64,000 nucleotides of DNA from Mediterraneibacter glycyrrhizinilyticus (lineage in GTDB: Bacteria > Bacillota > Clostridia > Lachnospirales > Lachnospiraceae), in assembly GCF_015560805.1 (NCBI RefSeq), contig NZ_JADMSO010000002.1, forward strand, positions 186,001 to 250,000. Direction: 5' to 3'. The notes beneath the pieces were generated by a model. That model saw only the letters and a program-made list of their open reading frames with translations. It was not told the DNA's origin and made no database searches. The number at the start of each line of letters is the position of its first letter. Position 1 is the first letter of the stretch. Positions 52,594 through 62,152 of the stretch are shown one piece after another. The position numbers were made by a program, and so were the translations under genes.

Positions 52594-53997
52594 ATGACAG
52601 AACCAAAAATGAAGAAACTGATTTTTTACTTTAAACTATATGACCTGCTTTATGTGCTGCTTGCATTCAATGCGTTTGTCAATGGATCGGCGGTGATGGA
52701 AATCGCCACGTTGATCCTGGTCCTGTTCGGGGCTGTGACGGCTGTCTGCATGGCGGCACAGTTTCATGTATATCGGAAAATGCCGAATATCTGGATCATC
52801 GCGGCTTTTCTGGTCAGTTACCTGATCAGCTCGGGACTGACCCGGCAGTATGGCGTGACAGACAATCTGAAAGAAATGCTCTGGCTTGGCATTTCAATGA
52901 TCGTGATCTATGGCTCCTCCTACATGTATGAACCGGACGAGATGAAACAGGAATTTCGCATATTGGCGTGGGTGTGGGTGGCATATTGTACGATCGCAAA
53001 TCTGGTCAGCCTGTCCATGGTCGTATGGGGAAGAGGGTATAAGATCGGATCCGGAGCGACAGCAAAAGTGGTCGGTTTGAAATGGGGAAGACTCTGGGGG
53101 ATCTACGACGATCCGAATCACGGCGGCACGATCGCGGTCGCTGCGATTCTGCTAACAATTTACCTGATCGTGACTGCAAAAAAAAGATGGCAGAAAGGGA
53201 TCTGTCTGCTTACGATCGTGATCCAGTTTGTCTATCTTGTATTGTCGGATTCCCGGACCGGGATCGTATCGCTGACGGCAGGTATCTTTTTCTGGGGGCT
53301 TTTCCGTCAGTTTCAGAAACAACGAGAGAAAGACCGGGTATTTCGGATCCGAAAAATCGGATTTCCATTGCTCATTGCGATTTTGACGGCGGTTCTGGCA
53401 TTGGGCGCGGCAGAAGCAGGCGGAGTTGTCTTTGAAAAAATGGACGCCCGGCTTGTGGCGGTCCTGCCGAAAAAAGCGGTCACACCGGAGTACGAAAAAG
53501 ATACGCGCAAGACGGAACTGGAGAATGACGCGAGCAACGGACGGCTGGACATTTGGAAGAGCGGTCTGGAGATCACAAAGACTTCCCCTGTTTTCGGCGT
53601 CAGCTTCCGTAATATGACGGCGTACGCAGAAGAAATTCTTCCGGAGACATATCTGGTTGATAATGCGATCCATGCAAAATATGACTCGATGCACAATTCG
53701 GTGTTGGATATCCTTGTCAGTCAGGGAATCGTTGGGATCGTTATTTTTCTGATCCTGGCAGGGAATACACTTTGGATTTTGGCAAAACGGATCCGGGATG
53801 TAAAAGCAGAGGATTGGACGTTTCTATCCGGATGTTTTGCGGTGATCGCGGCGATGGGAGGCGGGAGTCTGTTTATTTCCATGGTGTTTTATCTGAACGG
53901 ACCTCAGACATATATTTTCTGGCTGTGTTTTGGATATATGATGACGCTGCTCGTGCCGTATAAGGATGAGTCGTGTGAAAAGTCCGATGTTTTGTAG
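52594..53997 (+). CDS. O-antigen ligase/polymerase family membrane protein (Wzy_C)
   Basis: This 467-residue protein has about 11 membrane segments. The outward loop contains ASNGRLDIWKSGLEITKTSP and MHNSVLDILVSQGIVGIVIF, and before it LVLSDSRTGIVSLTAG; these are the conserved blocks of the WaaL/Wzy_C family. It probably polymerises repeat units outside the membrane. ATG 52594 follows AAAGGATAAG; the long open frame upstream overlaps the GT2 gene and is not coding. A second candidate polymerase lies at 59089-60318, so the cluster may make two polymers or one may be a ligase. Confidence 0.88.
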   Translation: MTEPKMKKLIFYFKLYDLLYVLLAFNAFVNGSAVMEIATLILVLFGAVTAVCMAAQFHVYRKMPNIWIIAAFLVSYLISSGLTRQYGVTDNLKEMLWLGISMIVIYGSSYMYEPDEMKQEFRILAWVWVAYCTIANLVSLSMVVWGRGYKIGSGATAKVVGLKWGRLWGIYDDPNHGGTIAVAAILLTIYLIVTAKKRWQKGICLLTIVIQFVYLVLSDSRTGIVSLTAGIFFWGLFRQFQKQREKDRVFRIRKIGFPLLIAILTAVLALGAAEAGGVVFEKMDARLVAVLPKKAVTPEYEKDTRKTELENDASNGRLDIWKSGLEITKTSPVFGVSFRNMTAYAEEILPETYLVDNAIHAKYDSMHNSVLDILVSQGIVGIVIFLILAGNTLWILAKRIRDVKAEDWTFLSGCFAVIAAMGGGSLFISMVFYLNGPQTYIFWLCFGYMMTLLVPYKDESCEKSDVL

Positions 53998-54012
53998 GAG
54001 GAGAAGAGGCGG

Positions 54013-55134
54013 ATGACGGAGATACAGAAAAAGAAAATGCTACTTGGATTTATTATGGACGGAACGTCCGGCGGTGTGGACAATTACATTCTGCATTTTC
54101 TCGATGCGGTAAAAGAAGAGGGACTGCAGATCGACCTTTTGACCAATGAAGCAGATCCGGAGTTGAAAGAACGTCTGTTGAGAGAATATGGTTCTCATTT
54201 ATATGAAATTGCAAATCTGCATCATCCGGTCAGACAATTCCAGCAGGTGCGGGAATTGATCCGACGAGAACAGTACGGGATGGTCTATCTGAACATCTCC
54301 ACTTCTATGGACTGCATTGCGGCTCTGGCAGCCTGGTCGATGCATGTTCCGCGAAGAATGCTGCACAGCCATTCCGGCGGTAACGACTGCGAGAGCGCCG
54401 CGAAACGAGCCGTGTTTGACACGTTACAAAAGATCTGCCGGACGTTCCTGTACCGCGCCGGAACAGAATTTTATGCCTGCTCTAAGAAAGCGGGATATTG
54501 GATGTATCCGAAAAAAGTGGTGGAATCCGGTAAATTTCATGTGATCTGCAATGCAGTTGATCAGAGACGATTTTCATATCATCCGGAAATCCGGGAAGAG
54601 ATCCGAAAAGAATTGGGGATCGAAGATGCTTTTGTGATCGGACATGCAGGGAATTTCTGCTATCAAAAAAATCATGAGTTTTTGATCCGGGTTTTTGAAG
54701 AGATTTACAGGAAAAATCAAAAAGCAGTGCTCCTTTTGGTCGGTCGGGGAATCCGCATGGAACAGATCCGGCGGCAGATAAAAGAAGCCGGACTGGAAAA
54801 GGCAGTTCATTTTCTTGGGTGGAGACCGGATGTGGAGCGGATCTTTCAGGCGATGGACGTATTTGTGCTTCCCTCTCATTTCGAGGGACTTCCGACTGTG
54901 GGGGTGGAAGCGCAGTGTACCGGACTTCCCTGCGTATTGAGTGATACGATCACAGCGGAAACGAAAATCACGGAAAATTGTATGTTTCTCCCGGCAAAGG
55001 AGGCACCGTCGGAGTGGGCAGACGCGATTTTGCAGATGACAGGAAAAGAGAGAAGTAGCGCCGTATTTTTAAAAGAAGCAAAAAACTATACGCTGGAAGC
55101 GCAGAAACAGATGCTGACAGATTTGGTAAAATGA
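54013..55134 (+). CDS. Glycosyltransferase family 4 (EpsF-like), copy 1
   Basis: This 373-residue GT-B enzyme starts LLGFIMDGTSGGVDNYILHF; HSHSGGNDCESAAKRAVFDT and AFVIGHAGNFCYQKNHEFLI are typical of EpsF-like GT4 proteins. The C-terminal block LPSHFEGLPTVGVEAQCTGL contains the EX7E glutamates. It shares many positions with the product of 62647-63738 (for example VIGHVGSFNEVKNQEFVVEV), so the two are paralogues. A strong GGAGGAGAAGAGG site precedes it. Sugar specificity unknown. Confidence 0.91.
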   Translation: MTEIQKKKMLLGFIMDGTSGGVDNYILHFLDAVKEEGLQIDLLTNEADPELKERLLREYGSHLYEIANLHHPVRQFQQVRELIRREQYGMVYLNISTSMDCIAALAAWSMHVPRRMLHSHSGGNDCESAAKRAVFDTLQKICRTFLYRAGTEFYACSKKAGYWMYPKKVVESGKFHVICNAVDQRRFSYHPEIREEIRKELGIEDAFVIGHAGNFCYQKNHEFLIRVFEEIYRKNQKAVLLLVGRGIRMEQIRRQIKEAGLEKAVHFLGWRPDVERIFQAMDVFVLPSHFEGLPTVGVEAQCTGLPCVLSDTITAETKITENCMFLPAKEAPSEWADAILQMTGKERSSAVFLKEAKNYTLEAQKQMLTDLVK

Positions 55135-55183
55135 GATGATTGAAAAGGATTTCTGAAAATAATTTCTGAAAATGGAGGTTCTC

Positions 55184-56218
55184 ATGGAAAAACTACTGAC
55201 GGTTGTCGTGCCGTCTTATAATGTGGAAAAATATCTGGAAGAAACGTTGGAGTCGTTTGTGATCCCGGAGATCATGGATGATCTGGAAGTGCTGATCGTC
55301 AATGACGGGTCAAAAGACCGCACACCGGAGATCGGGGCTGCGTATGAGAAGCGTTATCCGCAGACATTCCGTCTGATCTCGAAAGAAAACGGCGGACATG
55401 GTTCGACGATCAACCGGGGGATCGAGGAAGCGAAAGGGACGTACTTTAAAGTAGTGGACGGAGATGACTGGGTGGACCGCGGAGGATTCACGGAATTGCT
55501 CCATCGCCTGAAAACAAGCGGCGCCGACTACGTTGTGACTGATTATTATAAAGTCAATGATGGAACAAAAGAGAAGAAACTGGAAACATTTCCGTATCTG
55601 AAAGCGCATCCGAAGTGCAGATTTGAGGTGGTTGTCGGGAACACCGATATTTTGATGCACGCGCTGGTGATCCGGACGGCGATCCTGAAAGAGAACGGGA
55701 TCAGGCTGGATGAGCACTGCTTTTATGTGGACAATGAATACATCACATTTCCGGTACCATTTGTGGAGACGGTGGAATATTATGAGATTCCGGTGTATAT
55801 GTACCGCCTTGCCCAGGCGACACAGAGCGTCAGCATGCAGGGATTCCAGAAACATCTCCCGGATCATGTAAAAGTGACGATGCGGCTTGTACAGTTCGCG
55901 GCGAAGTACAGTGAAATGTCAGAGGAAAACAAGGAGACTTCTCCGGCACAGAAAAAAAAGGCGGAATATCTCAACAATCGGGCGGCTGTGATGGTCGGAG
56001 ATCAGGCGGGGATTTTTGCAAGTTTTCCGGGGGGCAATGAAGAAATTCGCCGCCAGTTCCTCGCATTTGATGCAGAAGTAAAGAAAACAAGTGAAGAAAT
56101 ATACAGGCTTTCCGGAGAAAAAAGCCATATGCTGGCGGCGCTTCGGAAACGGAATTTTAAAGGATACCGTTTTTGGACATGGGTAAGCCGGGTAAGAGCA
56201 AAGGTGAGAAAAGTATGA
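55184..56218 (+). CDS. Glycosyltransferase family 2
   Basis: This 344-residue GT-A enzyme starts KLLTVVVPSYNVEKYLEETL and has LIVNDGSKDRTPEI, NGGHGSTINRGIEEAKGTYF and the VVDGDDWVD motif. GGHGSTINRG is found in a distinct subgroup of GT2 enzymes in Firmicutes surface loci. ATG 55184 is preferred because GGAGG ends five bases before it; another ATG lies four codons upstream. Its last codons overlap the flippase gene (ATGA). Confidence 0.91.
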   Translation: MEKLLTVVVPSYNVEKYLEETLESFVIPEIMDDLEVLIVNDGSKDRTPEIGAAYEKRYPQTFRLISKENGGHGSTINRGIEEAKGTYFKVVDGDDWVDRGGFTELLHRLKTSGADYVVTDYYKVNDGTKEKKLETFPYLKAHPKCRFEVVVGNTDILMHALVIRTAILKENGIRLDEHCFYVDNEYITFPVPFVETVEYYEIPVYMYRLAQATQSVSMQGFQKHLPDHVKVTMRLVQFAAKYSEMSEENKETSPAQKKKAEYLNNRAAVMVGDQAGIFASFPGGNEEIRRQFLAFDAEVKKTSEEIYRLSGEKSHMLAALRKRNFKGYRFWTWVSRVRAKVRKV

Positions 56219-57669
56219 AGACACATTCCGTAAAATTTAACTTTATTATGAATGCGATCCTGACGGTATCGTCGGTATTGTTTCCGCTGATCACATTTCC
56301 TTATATCTCCCGTGTGCTTCTCGTGGCGGGCAATGGAAAGGTGGCCTTTGCGACGTCGGTCGTTTCCTATTTTACGATGTTTGCATCGCTTGGACTGCCG
56401 ACCTACGGCGTGCGCGCCTGTGCAAAAGTGCGGGATGACAAGGAAAAATTGTCCCAGACTGTACAGGAGCTCTTGATCATCAGCGGGATCACTACCGCGA
56501 TCACGTACATTGTGTTTTTTGTGAGTTTATTTGTGATACCGGAGTTTGCGGCAGAGAGAAAACTGCTGATGGTAACGGCGCTCAGCATTGGTCTGACTTC
56601 CATCGGTGTACAATGGCTTTATAATGCACTGGAACAGTATTCTTACATCACAACGTGTGCACTTGTGTTTAAAGTGATCGGAATGGCGTTGATGTTCGTT
56701 CTGATCCGCAAGCCGGAAGATTATGTGTTGTATGGATTTGTCTATGTGGTCGGAAGTTTCGGCTCTTATGTGATGAACTTCCTGCGTCTGCGCAAATTTG
56801 TTTCATTTAAGAAAACAGGAAGTTATAATTTACGGCAGCATATCAAGCCGACACTTCGGTTTTTCCTTTTGTCGGCAGCGACCAGTGTCTATCTGAATCT
56901 TGATGTTGTGATGCTGCAGTTTATGAAAGGCGACATCGAGGTCGGATATTACAATGCGGGGATCAAGGTGAAGACCGTACTGGTGACCTGCGTCACATCT
57001 CTCGGAACCGTCATGCTCCCGCGTTTGTCCTACTATGTACAGCAGGAAGCGGAAGAGGCATTCCGGAAACTGGTGGCAAAGGCATTAAGCTTTGTGCTGA
57101 TCGTGGCGACGGCGGTTTCTATTTATTTTACACTGTATGCAAAAGAATCCATCCTGCTTCTGGCGGGAAAAGACTTCCTGCCGGCTGTCGGACCGATGGT
57201 GATCCTGATGCCGACGGTACTTTTGATCGGATTGTCAAATATTACCGGCATCCAGATCCTGACGCCGCGGGGAGAGGAGATCAAAGTTGTGTATTCGGTG
57301 ACGGCGGGAGCAGTACTGGACTTTGTGTTCAATCTGATCCTGATCCCGAAATTCGGTGCGGACGGCGCGGCATTTTCCACCTTGATGGCAGAGGTGCTTG
57401 TGCTGGCGATCCAGGGATTTGGTCTGCACAAAGAACTGAAAGGGATCGTAAAAGAGATCCAGGTATGGAAGATCATCCTTGGACTTGCCGGGGCGACGGC
57501 AGCAGGATATTTTGCCGGAGCGCTTACCAATCTTGGCATTTTCTTTACATTATGTGTGTCGGCCCTTTTCTTTTTCGGCACATATGGTATAATTTTACTG
57601 ATGTTGCGGGAAACATTCGTAACAAGTACATTGGAGTCGTGTCTGAGGCTCGTGAAGAAGAGAGGGTAA
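56215..57669 (+). CDS. Repeat-unit flippase (Wzx-like)
   Basis: This 484-residue protein has about 14 membrane segments and the Wzx/MOP start FNFIMNAILTVSSVLFPLITF with PYISRVLL and ASLGLPTYGVRACAK. It would flip the undecaprenyl-linked unit made by the preceding glycosyltransferases. ATG 56215 is fixed by the ATGA overlap and AAAGGTGAG upstream. It is a clear Wzx, more typical than the flippase at 15913-17181 and without close similarity to it, so the two likely serve different polymers. Confidence 0.94.
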   Translation: MKTHSVKFNFIMNAILTVSSVLFPLITFPYISRVLLVAGNGKVAFATSVVSYFTMFASLGLPTYGVRACAKVRDDKEKLSQTVQELLIISGITTAITYIVFFVSLFVIPEFAAERKLLMVTALSIGLTSIGVQWLYNALEQYSYITTCALVFKVIGMALMFVLIRKPEDYVLYGFVYVVGSFGSYVMNFLRLRKFVSFKKTGSYNLRQHIKPTLRFFLLSAATSVYLNLDVVMLQFMKGDIEVGYYNAGIKVKTVLVTCVTSLGTVMLPRLSYYVQQEAEEAFRKLVAKALSFVLIVATAVSIYFTLYAKESILLLAGKDFLPAVGPMVILMPTVLLIGLSNITGIQILTPRGEEIKVVYSVTAGAVLDFVFNLILIPKFGADGAAFSTLMAEVLVLAIQGFGLHKELKGIVKEIQVWKIILGLAGATAAGYFAGALTNLGIFFTLCVSALFFFGTYGIILLMLRETFVTSTLESCLRLVKKRG

Positions 57670-57672
57670 ATC

Positions 57673-59085
57673 ATGTACCAAAAAGAGAAAAATCCTTGGC
57701 TGAAACACTTGGATTTTATGCTGTTGGATGTAGTCTGTTTACAGCTTGCTTATGTCATGTCTTATATCATCCGGTATGGAATGTATATTCCATATACGGA
57801 TAAAAATTATAGAAATCTCGGGATCATCATCATGCTTGTGCAGATCTGTCTGACATTCTTTCTGGAGAATTATAAAGACATTTTGCGCAGAAGCCCGTTT
57901 GAAGAAATGAAAATGACGGCAGTTTTTGTGACATCGGAAGTGCTGGCAGTTTTTTGCTATCTGTTTGTGACCCAGACTTCCCGCATTTTTTCAAGAGCCG
58001 TTTTATTACAGTTCTGGGTGCTCGGGATCGTAGTGATCTACTTTGCGCGGCTTATGAGAAAACGTACGATCCACAGAAAAATGGAAGACCATCGCTATCT
58101 GCAGTCGATGATACTGATCACTCCGGAGAAGTATGCACAGGAGATGATCTCCGGTCTGACGGCAGAAAGATATTCCGGATATTATGTGAAAGGGATCATC
58201 CTGCCGGATCAGGAGAGCAAAGAAAAGACGATCTGCGATATTCCTGTCGTAGCCGATCGGGAGTCGATGTTCGACTATCTGAGGGAGAACGTTGTGGACG
58301 AGGTATTTTTATACTTTCCGGATGCATCTGCCATGCGCGAGCAGATCGTGGAAGCATGCAATGAGATGGGAATCACCTGCCATCTGCGGATCGGGGAGCG
58401 GAAAAAGAGTTCCCACCGCGCGATCATTGAGAATGTCGGCGATTATATGGTGATCACATCCAGTATCAGTTTCGCGGATCCGAGACAACTGATGCTCAAA
58501 CGAGGAATGGATATTTTAGGCGGTATCGTCGGGATCATCCTGACAGCGCTGATCACGGTGATCTTTGCGCCGATCATTTATATCCAGAGTCCGGGACCGA
58601 TCTTCTTTTCTCAGGAACGGGTAGGAAGAAACGGACGAAAATTTAAGATTTATAAGTTCCGTTCCATGTATCCGGATGCGGAGGAACGGAAAAAAGAACT
58701 GATGGCGCAGAATAAGATGCAGGGGCTGATGTTCAAGATGGACAACGACCCCCGGATCATTCCAATCGGGCATTTTATGCGGAAAACTTCTCTCGATGAA
58801 TTTCCGCAGTTCTTCAATGTGCTGAAAGGGGACATGAGTCTGGTAGGGACGAGACCGCCGACAGTCGATGAATATGAACAGTATGAACAGCACCACAAAG
58901 CGCGTCTTGCCGCCAAACCGGGACTGACCGGTATGTGGCAGGTGAGCGGACGCAGCGACATCGTGGATTTTGAAGAAGTTGTGGAGCTGGATAAAAAATA
59001 TATTACGGGATGGAACATCGGATTGGATTTCAAGATCTTGTTCCAGACGGTTAAAATCGTAATCACAGGGAAAGGATCGGTATAA
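57673..59085 (+). CDS. Exopolysaccharide polyprenyl glycosylphosphotransferase (WbaP/CpsE-like)
   Basis: This 470-residue initiating transferase has four or five N-terminal membrane segments, a central domain (YYVKGIILPDQESKEKTICD) and the catalytic domain with QERVGRNGRKFKIYKFRSMY, KTSLDEFPQFFNVLKGDMSL with the Asp-Glu dyad, VGTRPPTVDEY and PGLTGMWQVSGRSDI. It starts 3 bp after the flippase stop. It is the third initiating enzyme, in the same operon as the PglC-like one, so this operon probably starts two different repeat units. Confidence 0.94.
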   Translation: MYQKEKNPWLKHLDFMLLDVVCLQLAYVMSYIIRYGMYIPYTDKNYRNLGIIIMLVQICLTFFLENYKDILRRSPFEEMKMTAVFVTSEVLAVFCYLFVTQTSRIFSRAVLLQFWVLGIVVIYFARLMRKRTIHRKMEDHRYLQSMILITPEKYAQEMISGLTAERYSGYYVKGIILPDQESKEKTICDIPVVADRESMFDYLRENVVDEVFLYFPDASAMREQIVEACNEMGITCHLRIGERKKSSHRAIIENVGDYMVITSSISFADPRQLMLKRGMDILGGIVGIILTALITVIFAPIIYIQSPGPIFFSQERVGRNGRKFKIYKFRSMYPDAEERKKELMAQNKMQGLMFKMDNDPRIIPIGHFMRKTSLDEFPQFFNVLKGDMSLVGTRPPTVDEYEQYEQHHKARLAAKPGLTGMWQVSGRSDIVDFEEVVELDKKYITGWNIGLDFKILFQTVKIVITGKGSV

Positions 59086-59088
59086 TCT

Positions 59089-60318
59089 ATGGGAGGAACG
59101 ACGGAGATCTTTGGATACCGGATATCAAAAGAAAAGATCAAAAGCATTGCAGATTTTCTTTATCTGACGGTATTCGCACTTCTTCTTGGCTATTATTTTC
59201 TGGTGACGACAACGTTTCCGATCGAATGGAGAGAGAACTTTCCGGCATATCTGCGTGTGCTTTTGATCGTAGTGATCCTGATCAAGCTGACTTATGTGGA
59301 AATCTATGATCTGAAAGAAGTTTTGTTTGCGGCGCTTATCAGTCTGTGTTTTCTGGCAGTCTGGATCCGTACGTCGGATCCCCTTGTATTAAATACGTTA
59401 TTGCTGATCCTCGGGAGCAAAGGAACTTCGTTTGAGAAGATATTGAAAGTCTATGTGGCAGTGACAGCCGGACTTTTGGCGATCACGATGGCAGCGGCGC
59501 TTTTGGGATTCACAGAAAATCTGGTGTATATCCAGGAGGGAAGAAGTCCGCGTATTGCGTTCGGAATCTGTTATCCGACGGATTTTTCCGCCCATGTGCT
59601 TTATAGTCTGCTTGCCTATGGGTATCTGCGCAGAGAGCGTATTCACTATGTGGAGCTTGCGCTGATGGCAGGCGCAGGCGTATTTGTCTATGTGTTCTGT
59701 GATGCCCGGGTGAACACAGTCTGCATCCTCGTTGCGACAGGGGCGTTTCTGTACAATAAGATCCGGCACAAAAGAGCCGAAAAGCAGGGAAAGATATATG
59801 TGATGAACCGGATCTGGTCGTGGCTTCTGGCGATGTCCACGGTGATCTGCGCGTTGTTTATGACGTTGATGACGGTTTTCTATTCTTCCGAAAATCCGTT
59901 GACGGCATTTCTGAACCGTTTGATCAATTTCCGGCTTTCTTACGGAAAAAAGGGTGTGGATCTGTTTGGATTTTCATTGTTGGGTCAGTATATCCCGATG
60001 ATCGGAAACGGGGGATCCGTAAAAGAATCGGAAATGTATTTCTTTCTGGATTGTTCTTATATGAATCTGGCGCTGCAGTTTGGAATTGTCCTGCTTGGCA
60101 TTATTTTGATCATCTGCAGTGTGATCGGTTTTTCCGCGATCCAAAAGAAAAACTGGGTACTGCTCTGGATCCTTGCGGTTGTGGCGGTGCAGTGTATGAT
60201 CGAGCATCATATGATGGATATTTCTTATAATCCGTTTTTGTGGGCGGTCTTTGCAGATATGACGGTGAAAGCAGGAAAAAGATTGGATTGGAAAAAGAAA
60301 AGGAAACAGACAGTATGA
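59089..60318 (+). CDS. Polytopic membrane protein, candidate polymerase (Wzy-like)
   Basis: This 409-residue protein has about ten membrane segments and a long loop before the last ones (FRLSYGKKGVDLFGFSLLGQ, then GNGGSVKESEMYFFLDCSYM). The order of segments and the loop fit repeat-unit polymerases, which have little sequence conservation. It is 3 bp behind the initiating transferase and overlaps the next gene by ATGA. No strong ribosome site is visible, so translation may be coupled. I do not recognise a named family with certainty. Confidence 0.65.
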   Translation: MGGTTEIFGYRISKEKIKSIADFLYLTVFALLLGYYFLVTTTFPIEWRENFPAYLRVLLIVVILIKLTYVEIYDLKEVLFAALISLCFLAVWIRTSDPLVLNTLLLILGSKGTSFEKILKVYVAVTAGLLAITMAAALLGFTENLVYIQEGRSPRIAFGICYPTDFSAHVLYSLLAYGYLRRERIHYVELALMAGAGVFVYVFCDARVNTVCILVATGAFLYNKIRHKRAEKQGKIYVMNRIWSWLLAMSTVICALFMTLMTVFYSSENPLTAFLNRLINFRLSYGKKGVDLFGFSLLGQYIPMIGNGGSVKESEMYFFLDCSYMNLALQFGIVLLGIILIICSVIGFSAIQKKNWVLLWILAVVAVQCMIEHHMMDISYNPFLWAVFADMTVKAGKRLDWKKKRKQTV

Positions 60319-61688
60319 AAAAAATCGGAAAATTCTTGAAAGAAAATCCGGTCGTATGCGGTGTGGCAGGATCTTTTCTTGTTGTTGGGATCATGGCGGC
60401 ATATCAGTTCGTGGAATCGCATACGACCGTGGATCCGAAATATATCACGCAGGAACTTGCACAGGCTGAGACACAGGCTGTGATAAATGATCCGAAAGTT
60501 GTGGCGGGTTATCTTGTGGAAGCTGTGAAAGAGCAGGATCTGGATAAGGCATTGCGGGGAATGGCGATTGATGAGAGTATTTTGAATATATCTCTTGCGA
60601 ATTTGATCAATGAGGCAGGAGAATTCTATACGGAAATGGAAATCGCTCCGTCCGGAAGTTACAGTAATTATAATGAACTGGCAGCGGCAGAGCTTGCTGG
60701 GGAGTATACGGCGAATCTGGAAAATCTGACGGCGCAGTTGAAAGAAGCGGGAGAATTTCAGGTGGAAGAAATCTGTTATGTCGATCCGAAACAACAACTG
60801 GAACCGGAGAAATTAAGCGGCAATAGTAAGATACTGGAAAATTGGGGCGGCGACTGCCTAACAGAGTTGATGGTATGGATTTCCTGTGAGGAAGAGGACT
60901 ATCTGCTCGGACTTACGATGGCGCATTATGGAGATTCATGGAAAGTCCTGACACTTGGATCTGCATTGACGGACACGACGGCAGAAGCTCCGATGCGGAA
61001 AACGACAGAGGAAGAATTCGCGGCGCTGAAAGGTACGATGAAAGAAAAAGATTATAAAAAACAGTTGCAGAAGAAAAATCTGGACAGCACATTATTTGAG
61101 GATACAGGACTGACGGATGAGGACATCGAGGAAATGCGTCTTCCGGCAAACTATTTTGTCTTGAATCCATTGAGAGAAGATACAGCAGAATCAACGATTG
61201 AAGCATTTGTGAGGAGTATTCAGAAAGTAGATATGGGACGTGCGCTTGCGTATTGCATGGATGAAAGCCCGGAAGAATTAGAACATACGAATGTAGAAGT
61301 TCTTCAGAAACAGGAAGAAATCGCGGAGATGGTAAAGCGATTTTGTTACGGCTTTTTAGGAGATGATTACAATGAGGAGGAAGCTTCTTTGCAGATCATT
61401 GGAAAATCCGGCAGGAAGATCGTGCAGGAATTAGATCCGAAGTATTTTATGTATTTTGATCTGACGGAATCTGTGCTGCTCCAGGATGATGGAAAAGAGC
61501 AGCAGTATGCGGTATTGTTCTGGTATGCGGGAGAAACGTATGTGGTCGGCATGACTCTGGAAGAGGGCGGCGGAGGATGGTATATCCGGTCACTGTCATC
61601 GGAAGATCTGGGAACAGAGCCAGGGGAAATACGACTGGTATCGGAAGAAAAGCTGAAAGAACTGGAAAAAAGGGAGATTGAAAAATAA
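60315..61688 (+). CDS. Membrane-anchored extracytoplasmic protein with duplicated domain, function unknown
   Basis: This 457-residue protein has one N-terminal anchor (about 17-36) and an acidic outer part. It looks like two related domains: the first ends YLLGLTMAHYGDSWKVLTLG, the second YVVGMTLEEGGGGWYIRSLS, and both begin with an EAVKEQDLDKAL-like helix. The pattern recalls NTF2-like or lipoprotein DUF folds, but I cannot name it. ATG 60315 is set by the ATGA overlap with the candidate polymerase, which suggests coupled expression and a role in polymerisation, export or chain-length control. This is inference. Confidence 0.75.
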   Translation: MKKIGKFLKENPVVCGVAGSFLVVGIMAAYQFVESHTTVDPKYITQELAQAETQAVINDPKVVAGYLVEAVKEQDLDKALRGMAIDESILNISLANLINEAGEFYTEMEIAPSGSYSNYNELAAAELAGEYTANLENLTAQLKEAGEFQVEEICYVDPKQQLEPEKLSGNSKILENWGGDCLTELMVWISCEEEDYLLGLTMAHYGDSWKVLTLGSALTDTTAEAPMRKTTEEEFAALKGTMKEKDYKKQLQKKNLDSTLFEDTGLTDEDIEEMRLPANYFVLNPLREDTAESTIEAFVRSIQKVDMGRALAYCMDESPEELEHTNVEVLQKQEEIAEMVKRFCYGFLGDDYNEEEASLQIIGKSGRKIVQELDPKYFMYFDLTESVLLQDDGKEQQYAVLFWYAGETYVVGMTLEEGGGGWYIRSLSSEDLGTEPGEIRLVSEEKLKELEKREIEK

Positions 61689-61690
61689 TT

Positions 61691-62140
61691 ATGAAAGTAT
61701 GTTTGGTTGGTTCATCGGGCGGACATCTGACCCATTTGTATATGCTGAAGCCGTTCTGGCAGGATAAGGAACGGTTCTGGGTGACGTTTAATAAGGAGGA
61801 TGCGAACAGCATTCTGGAGGGAGAGCAGGTTTATCATTGCTATTACCCGACGAACCGGAGCCTGAAAGCATTGTTGATCAATACAAGACTTGCCTGGAAA
61901 GTATTGAGAAAAGAACGCCCGGACGTAATTGTCTCCTCCGGGGCGGCGGTCGCAGTTCCGTTTTTTTATCTCGGAAAATTGTTTGGGATGAAGACAATCT
62001 ATATCGAAGTGTTTGACCGGATCGATAAACCGACCATGACAGGCAAAATGGTATATCCGGTGACCGACCGTTTCATCGTGCAGTGGGAAGAGATGAAACA
62101 GGTGTACAAAAAAGCGATCAATTTGGGAAGTATTTTCTAA
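61691..62140 (+). CDS. Alg14-like glycosyltransferase subunit (PssD/Cps14F-like)
   Basis: This 149-residue protein starts KVCLVGSSGGHLTHLYMLKP and has DVIVSSGAAVAVPFFYLGK and YIEVFDRIDKPTMTGKMVYP, typical of the membrane-docking acceptor half of a split GT28 enzyme. It works with the Alg13-like half encoded 12 bp downstream, as in pneumococcal Cps14F/Cps14G and rhizobial PssD/PssE. In Cps14 the pair adds beta-1,4-galactose; the donor here is not known. Confidence 0.93.
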   Translation: MKVCLVGSSGGHLTHLYMLKPFWQDKERFWVTFNKEDANSILEGEQVYHCYYPTNRSLKALLINTRLAWKVLRKERPDVIVSSGAAVAVPFFYLGKLFGMKTIYIEVFDRIDKPTMTGKMVYPVTDRFIVQWEEMKQVYKKAINLGSIF

Positions 62141-62152
62141 GGGGAGACTGAT

